Assembly: GCF_018446385.1 (NCBI RefSeq)
Contig: NC_055996.1
Location: forward strand, 124,903,750-124,967,749
Length of the DNA: 64,000 nucleotides
Reading direction: 5' to 3'
Source: Zingiber officinale
Lineage: Eukaryota > Streptophyta > Magnoliopsida > Zingiberales > Zingiberaceae
Shown here: one piece after another, positions 58,446 through 64,000 of the stretch
Layout of the letters: every line of letters starts with the position of its first letter
How positions within the stretch are numbered: position 1 is the stretch's first letter
Program-made: the position numbers and the translations under genes
Notes under the pieces: generated by a model
The model's input: the letters and a program-made list of their open reading frames with translations, nothing else
Told to the model about the DNA's origin: nothing
Database searches by the model: none

Positions 58446-61115
58446 AGGATTGATTTTGGTACCCAATAAAGATTCTTTTTAATTGAGTTTACCAAATACT
58501 CCTTGGGAATCCATTTTCTATCTATTGTCTTTGTCTTGGGTTGCCCCCTAACAATTAGACAATGATAGACTTTTTCATTGTTGAATTCCTTATACCTAAA
58601 CCCTTTTTGTTGAAACTTGCCCTTTGGCTCTCAATAATCATGTTTAGGGTATTTGAGCCAATTTCAAATTTTCTAAGAGCTTTGGTAAGGTGTTCTACCT
58701 TTTCCCTTAACACCTTATTTTCTTCTTCTAAACATGAATCATTTGAATTTGTAGAAGAAACATGCATATCATTGTCCTTAGAATAAATGGATTCTAATTT
58801 TTCTTCAAGGTAAATAATATCATTTTTCAAGGACTTATTTTTCCTTTTTGCCTTGAACAAATCCTCATTTGAACTTTTGATAATCTTAATTAAAACATGG
58901 GGAGGAAGATTGTGTTAGAACCCCAGGTTGTTTTGATATGATCAAACAAGTTAAGTTAGGTCCTGTGGTGTTTTGACTTTGTGTCTAAGTGTGTAGGAAC
59001 TTAGGAGCACAGGAAGTCAAGCGGAAGACGTAGCTAGCGAGAAGGACGGCACGGGAGAGAGCTGACGGGCTTGGTGCGTCTGAGGGATGAGGTGCTGCAG
59101 AAGAGTACACCAGTGGACGAGAAGGGAGTGTGCGGTGTTTCCGAGGGACGAGAAGTCGGAGCGGAAGATTGCTCGAGAAGCAAGAGACGCAGCCAGCGAG
59201 AAGGTCAGCACGGGAGAGAGCCAACGGGCTCAGTTCGTCCGAGGGATGAAGAGATGCGGATGAGTATGCTAGCGGACGAGAAGGATGCACGCGATGATTC
59301 CGAGGGACGAAAAGGCAGAGCGGAAGTCTGCTTGAGAAGGCCGGAAGTTGGGTTTGTGTGAGCCCTATTCCGGATGGCCAAGATCACCCAAGTAAGCGAA
59401 GCCGGAGCGGAAGATCCGAATCGAGGCGAGCTGAACCGGAGTAGAAGGTTCGGACTGAAAAAGTCAACAGGGTTGACTTTGAGGTCTGAGCCCCCGGATC
59501 TATTCCGGGCGCCCGGAATGTGACTTTGATCGGATCGCGTTTGACCGCGATCCATTGCGAAGGGGATAAAACTTTATCCCCCTCCAGGCACGTAGAACCC
59601 TTCCAAGTGCCCTGACCAAGGATATAATGCTTAAACAACCACAAACAATTTGATATTCAACACTTGTACACTTCTCTTGTTTAGTTTAGCTTCTCATTTT
59701 CTGTGCTTGAATGTTGTAAGAGGCTTCTTCGCCTGAAGGAGATCTTTATTGTGCTTCAACTTCCTTGGATTAACAACCTCCCCGATTGTAACCAAGTAAA
59801 TCCTGTGAGCCTCATCTTTCTGTTTATTTAATTATTTATGCAAGTGTTTGTTTAATGTTATAAGTTCGAGAAAGGTATCTCTTTTAATTTGTGCAAGGTT
59901 ATTCAACCCCCCTTCTAGTCGGCCAACCGGGGACCAACAGATTGTATACCTCACTTACCGAGAAGTTCGAATCTGAAGTTTGACCTCCCCCTTCACTTGA
60001 GCTCCCTTCTTCTTCTTCACTTGAGCTCTTTCCTTCTTTATTTTCAGATGAGGTGGAGGCTATGCCATCAATTCCCATTAGAGCAAAATAGGAAATATGA
60101 TGTTCTTCTTCCTCCGATGAAGATGGATCATCCCATGTTGCCTTTAGGTTTTTAACCTTCTTCCCCTTTTCTTTTGTCTTCTTCTTCTCTGCCTTCTTCT
60201 TTCTTCTTCAAGAGGGGGCATTCATCCCTCATGTGCCCTTCTCCTTGGCAATTGTAGCAAATGACCCTCCTTGTTCTACTTTTGGTTCTTGAGTTTTTCC
60301 TAGCATGAGATTTGTTAGTTGAAAACTTTTTAAATGCCCTTCTCATTTTCCATACCATATACGCCTCTTGATCGCCATCCATTGAGGCGCTTGATTCTTC
60401 AGAGTCGGAGGATAGTGGGGATGAAAACTTCTTCTTCTTACCCTTTCCCTTGTTTGCCACAAGAGCTACTCCTCTTGATCTATGAGCTTCTCCATCTAAC
60501 CCTTCAACCCGAGTCTCGTGAAGCTCCATGGTTGAGAAGAACTAATCTAAAGTGCACTTCTCTAGATCCTTTGAGATGTAGAATGAGTCTATTATTAACA
60601 TCTAATTTGTGGTTCTTGGGAAGGCACTGAGGGCTTTCATCATCATGTCTCGATTTGAAAATGACTTACCTACACTTGTTAGTCCATTAATAATTTCCTT
60701 AATTTAGAATATAAAATTGGTACTTTTTCTCCTTTCTCAAGCTTGATGTTGTTGAGTTGAGATCGGAGAAGGTCTCTTGTTTCTAATTTTGCTTCCGATG
60801 TCCCTTCATGAAGCTCTACTAGCTTTCCCACAAGTCTTTGGCGCTTGTAGTGTTTCCAATCCTTGTTACTTCTTGTTGGGGAAGAACACTTAGAAGATGA
60901 TGCAATGCTCTTGAGTTTGCTATGTGTTCTTCTCTTTGCTTCTTGTTCCACCTTATTTTCTCAATTAACTTATTGTCTTGGTCCCTAGGCATCTCAAAAC
61001 CATTTTCTATAATTAGCATTATATCGAAATCGGTTTCAAAGAATACCTCCATCTTTTTCTTCCACCAAGAGAAGTCTCTTTCAAATTTGGGAGGATGGAT
61101 GCTTGAACCGGCCAT
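58446..61115 (-). pseudogene. Gag pseudogene of element 2, split by a solo LTR
   Basis: Starts MAGSSIHPPKFERDF at 61115 and shifts frame near 60840 (after SAKDLWES). The knuckle CYNCQGEGHMRDEC is near 60216-60260 in the 60152-60529 frame. After the solo LTR the coiled coil (SCLEEENKVLREKVEHLTK) appears in 58555-58860. It ends with YLVNSIKKNLYWVPKSIL near 58446-58500. Several frameshifts make it non-coding as a whole, but it shows the full length of the original GAG, including the part lost from element 1. Confidence 0.87.
58913..59939 (+). mobile_element. Solo LTR of the element-3 family
   Basis: 1027 bp, TGTTAG..CCAACA, with a perfect duplication GATTG at 58908-58912 and 59940-59944. No internal region, as expected after LTR-LTR recombination. 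Orientation matches element 3. Contains an 18-bp perfect palindrome, ATTCCGGGC/GCCCGGAAT, at 59502-59519, and GATATAATGC as a TATA-like box near 59617. Open frames inside (59071-59361, 58985-59290) are incidental. Confidence 0.92.
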
Positions 61116-61164
61116 TTTAATGAAGTGCTTTTCTCGGTGATTAGTCCATTGAAGGGCGTCCTCG

Positions 61165-61176
61165 CTCTGATACCAC
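61165..61176 (-). promoter_or_regulatory. Primer-binding site of element 2 (tRNA-Met)
   Basis: TGGTATCAGAGC on the minus strand, two bases inside the 5' LTR. Confidence 0.92.
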
Positions 61177-61178
61177 TT

Positions 61179-62189
61179 GTAGGGGATCGGTGGCTGGCTA
61201 GAAGGGGGGTTGAATAGCTAGGTCACCTCCAATTCCCTTTCTTCTCTACACAGTTAGTTTGCACAAGAGAAAATACAAAAACCAAAGCAATGAAGGTAAA
61301 CAAGAATACAAACGCTAACACGATTCCTTTACGTGGTTCAGAGATTACTTGCTCCTACTCCATGACATGTCCTTGAGGTGGACTAACCCTTGATCCTTCG
61401 GTGGATCAATCCCCAGCAATCTCCGGCTAGACCTTTCTCTTTCTCGATGGAGCAAACATCTTACAAAGCACTCTTCTTCTTTTACAAGATGAAGATTAAG
61501 AGTAGGAAGAAAAGTTTGGCTTGGAAGCTTTGGACAATAAAAAAGGAGTGATTCAACAATAATCAGTAACCTCCTTTATGTCCCAAAGCTTCCTATAAAT
61601 AAGAGAAGAGAGTTGATCATCATATCAACTCATCTCGGCACCAGTCGACTGACACTTCCATTAGAGATAGCTAACGGCTATTTCGCAGTGCCAACGGCTA
61701 CTTACCAGTCGATTGGTAAAAGTACCAGTCGACTGGTCACTACTAGCTGAGCGAATAGAATGCTTCTGTTCACTCCCAGTCGATTGTCACTTCCCACAGT
61801 TGACTGGTCCCAGTTACACACTCATACTCATCCTCACTGGAGTTGCCCTTGAAGCCCTCTTCCTCGGCCTTCGTCTCTCAGATGCACCTGAGCCCGCTTC
61901 TCCTCTCCGTGTCATCCTTCACATTGCCTTGAAGTCCGCTTCTTTCGACTTCACTCCGTTGCTCGTCGTCCGCGGTCCCTCGGATGCACCATCCTTCACC
62001 GATCTCATGGACCCGAGCCATATGATAAGCTTCCCAAGCTTAGCCGCACCAAGCTCCTCATGTATGTTTCACCAAGTCCTGCATGACTCAAACACATATC
62101 AAAACAATATGAAAGTCTAACTTAAATTCTTTGACACCCACATCAAAATCATGATCGTACCGATCAAACTTAGGTCGATTGCACCAACA
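61179..62189 (-). repeat. 5' LTR of TR-GAG element 2
   Basis: 1011 bp, partner of 56427-57493; fewer GTCGAC-core motifs, which accounts for part of the length difference. Confidence 0.9.
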
Positions 62190-62194
62190 AGTAT

Positions 62195-62339
62195 GGTAGG
62201 CTAAACTGGTACATTAGAAAACACCAGGGACAAATTAGAAAAATCTCCAGAAGTTACGTATCTCCCAAATTTTTAATAAATCCAGTAGGTAGGAATTTAT
62301 ACTGGGTTCCAAGATCATACTTAGATTAAAGTGTTATCA
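62195..62339 (+). pseudogene. C-terminal end of element 3 gag
   Basis: Continues the frame interrupted at 56426 and ends FLINPVGRNLYWVPRSYLD then TAA at 62337-62339. This is the third example of the N..YWVP[KR]S box. Confidence 0.75.
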
Positions 62340-62881
62340 TTCAATTGTTTAAAAAACCTAGATGTCTCAGAAAGAAAATTAAATATTTATTTTCTTTAAA
62401 AGACTTTGTCTAGAAGTGGTTGTTATTCCAATATCCAAGAATGTCTAGTGTCTCACCACAGCCTAGAAGCCAATTATTGAAATTAATGTTTAATTGGCTA
62501 ACTATTAAAATGTTTAACTGTTATAAAAATTTTCCACAAATAATTTTTTTTTGGTTAAATGTTTGTGTCAAAATTAGCCTACTGGTAATGTTTGTAATAT
62601 ACCCCTAGAAATTTATTCAAATTTTAACACTTTATTATATTTTTTTTTAATTTTTTTTTATGTGATCAAAGGGGGAGATAAGTAAAAGTTCAAGGGGATT
62701 AAGGGGGAGTTGGGGTTTTTAGATTTTAATCCTTATATTTATTTTGATTTTACAACTAACTTGTTTAAATTCATTGCTTTACTATCATTGCATAATTATA
62801 GTTGTTATACCTTCATCATGTTATTATGTTTTTTTTATTATTTAACCATAACTCTAACTTGAACTTGGGTTGATGCGTATC
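62340..62881 (+). other. 3' noncoding interior of element 3
   Basis: AT-rich stretch between the gag stop and the polypurine tract; no coding signal. Confidence 0.5.
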
Positions 62882-62895
62882 AAAAAGGGGGAGAT
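62882..62895 (+). promoter_or_regulatory. Polypurine tract of element 3
   Basis: AAAAAGGGGGAGAT directly before the LTR start TGTTAGCACC. Confidence 0.8.
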
Positions 62896-63536
62896 TGTTA
62901 GCACCCGGGGTAGTTTTAATGTGGTCAACCAAGTTCAGCTAGGTTCTATTGTGTTTTGATCCTTGTGTCTAAGTGTGCAAGAGTTTAGGAATACAAGAAG
63001 TCGAACGGAAGACACAACTAACGAGAAAGATGGCACGGGAAGGGAGTCGACGAGCTCGGTGCATTCGGGGGATGAGGTGTTGCAGAAGAGTACACCGACA
63101 GATAAGAAGGAGACCCGCGGTAGTCCGAGGGATGAGAAGTCCTGGAGGATGGCTGCTAGGAGAAGACCGAAAAATGGGTTCGGGTGAGCCCTATTCTGAT
63201 TGACCGAAATCACCCAAGCGAGCGGAGTAACGGAAAAGCCAAAGTAGAAGCATGGAGCTTGGAAGTAGCTGCTGAACGCGCCTTCAATGGTATTGAAGGC
63301 ATCCTCACACCTTTCTGGTGGAAGGCACCTTCAATCTATTGAAGATGCATTCGAGCCTTTATGGAAGGCGCCTTCAATCACTTGAAGGCGCCTTAGACTA
63401 GGCAAAAATTGGCCGTTGGTGAGGATAAAATTTTATCCTTGCTTTCCTCGCTGGATGCGCCTTCTATCTTGTCGGAGGCGCCTTCCAACCTCGGATAGAA
63501 TTTTCCAGGGGCTGTAAAAAGACCCCAAGAGCTAGG
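62896..63536 (+). repeat. 3' LTR of element 3, 5' portion
   Basis: Begins TGTTAGCACCCGGGG and parallels the first part of the solo LTR. Then a GGCGCC array (GAAGGCGCCTTCAA type) at 63272-63490 and a TGTAAAAAGACC TATA-like box near 63512. Interrupted at 63537. Confidence 0.75.
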
Positions 63537-64000
63537 TGTTAGAATTTGAGGGATGCCCTAAGGCAATCACCTTACGATTTTTTCTATTTATTTGATAAGT
63601 ATAAATTTACTATTTGAGTGAATATTATATGTTTGATTATCTTAAACTCATTTGCTAAATGTCTGTAATATAATTCATAGCATGAGAGAATTTGTGATTG
63701 GATCGCAACTAGTGATTATCTCTACATGTGCAATTATGAATATATTAAAATTTACCTAGTCGTCGAATTGATGTATTTGGACATTATCAATTCTATAAGA
63801 CTAGCACGGGTTATACTCTTTGGTTCGGCCAAGCAGCTATTTTCTCAATGGCTGAAGACATTGGGATGTCGAGAGTTAAACGTAGATGCTGGTTATGGTA
63901 ACTAGTTCATTGGAGTGACTCGTTGTAAGACTTCATATGGTTATATATATATATATGTCTATGAAGTTCTTACTGTAGCACGAGTGCAAGTTTCCTTCGA
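63537..64000 (+). mobile_element. Start of another copia-type LTR, runs off the window
   Basis: TGTTAGAATTTGAGGGATG at 63537 breaks the element 3 LTR. The following text (CCCTAAGGCAATCA, then CTATAAGACTAGCACGGG) parallels the LTR at 23301 (CCCTAGAGGTAATCA, AATAAGACTAGCATG), so it is probably a related copia LTR. A short TA microsatellite lies at about 63943-63955. The right end and duplication are outside the window. Confidence 0.55.

Larger units (their letters stand above)
56427..62189 (-). mobile_element. TR-GAG element 2, inserted in element 3
   Basis: Same family as element 1. TG..CA LTRs at 56427-57493 (1067 bp) and 61179-62189 (1011 bp), with a perfect duplication AGTAT at 56422-56426 and 62190-62194. 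Minus-strand order: 5' LTR, primer-binding site, gag, polypurine tract, 3' LTR. Its interior is broken by a solo LTR at 58913-59939. No pol domain. Confidence 0.92.
54800..63536 (+). mobile_element. TR-GAG element 3, host of element 2
   Basis: Plus-strand element: truncated 5' LTR (54800-55040), primer-binding site, gag 55100-56426 continuing at 62195-62339, polypurine tract, and 3' LTR starting at 62896 and cut at 63537 by another insertion. Its LTRs match the solo LTR at 58913-59939 in the regions that can be compared. Only gag is encoded. The left end is lost next to the LINE relic. Confidence 0.8.

Noticed and set aside
58985..59555. Several 64-116 codon frames
   Set aside because: They lie inside a solo LTR bounded by a perfect 5-bp duplication and have no recognisable domain.

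Overview
This window looks like nuclear DNA of a flowering plant, most likely a monocot. Two compact, GC-rich host genes sit in AT-rich, heavily nested repeats. The monocot call rests on the GC-rich exons, the AOX1-type sequence and the repeat style; a commelinid such as a ginger relative is only a guess. Host genes: an intronless TAF8-like gene (67-768, +) and a complete four-exon alternative oxidase gene (7582-8781, -) with TATA box and candidate poly(A) signal. I found no other intact host gene.

Layout. 1-0.8 kb: TAF8-like gene. 2-7 kb: MITE-like repeats, a higher-order array of foldback units (about 3.5-6.45 kb) and a 260-bp GC-rich minisatellite. 7.5-9.7 kb: AOX gene, then four 177-bp tandem units carrying a hairpin, beginning about 155 bp upstream of its TATA box. 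10-14.6 kb: LTR-type repeats, one cut by a Tourist-like MITE. 14593-20066: LTR element encoding only GAG (TR-GAG type, element 1) with a 5-bp target duplication and a hAT MITE in one LTR. 23301-36892: nearly complete Ty1/copia element whose right LTR is interrupted by a 4.4-kb CACTA transposon that captured the 5' half of a CIPK kinase gene. 38-40 kb: unclassified LTR-like DNA. 40287-44780: a second, decayed copia. 45-48 kb: a SINE with a 21-bp target duplication and a hAT element. 48-54.8 kb: degenerate repeats, an LTR piece and a LINE reverse-transcriptase relic. 54.8-64 kb: three-level nest in which a solo LTR lies in TR-GAG element 2, which lies in the gag gene of TR-GAG element 3; another LTR begins at 63537 and runs off the window.

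For the nested elements, boundaries were fixed from TG..CA ends or terminal inverted repeats, target duplications, primer-binding sites and polypurine tracts, so the order of insertion can be read. The most unusual recurring signal is that several distinct LTR families each carry their own short perfect palindrome, iterated just upstream of a TATA-like box: cores ATCGAT, GTCGAC, GGCGCC and AGCGCT. A second is a conserved C-terminal box shared by three GAG-only elements. All homology statements come from reading translations and remembered family motifs; no search was run.
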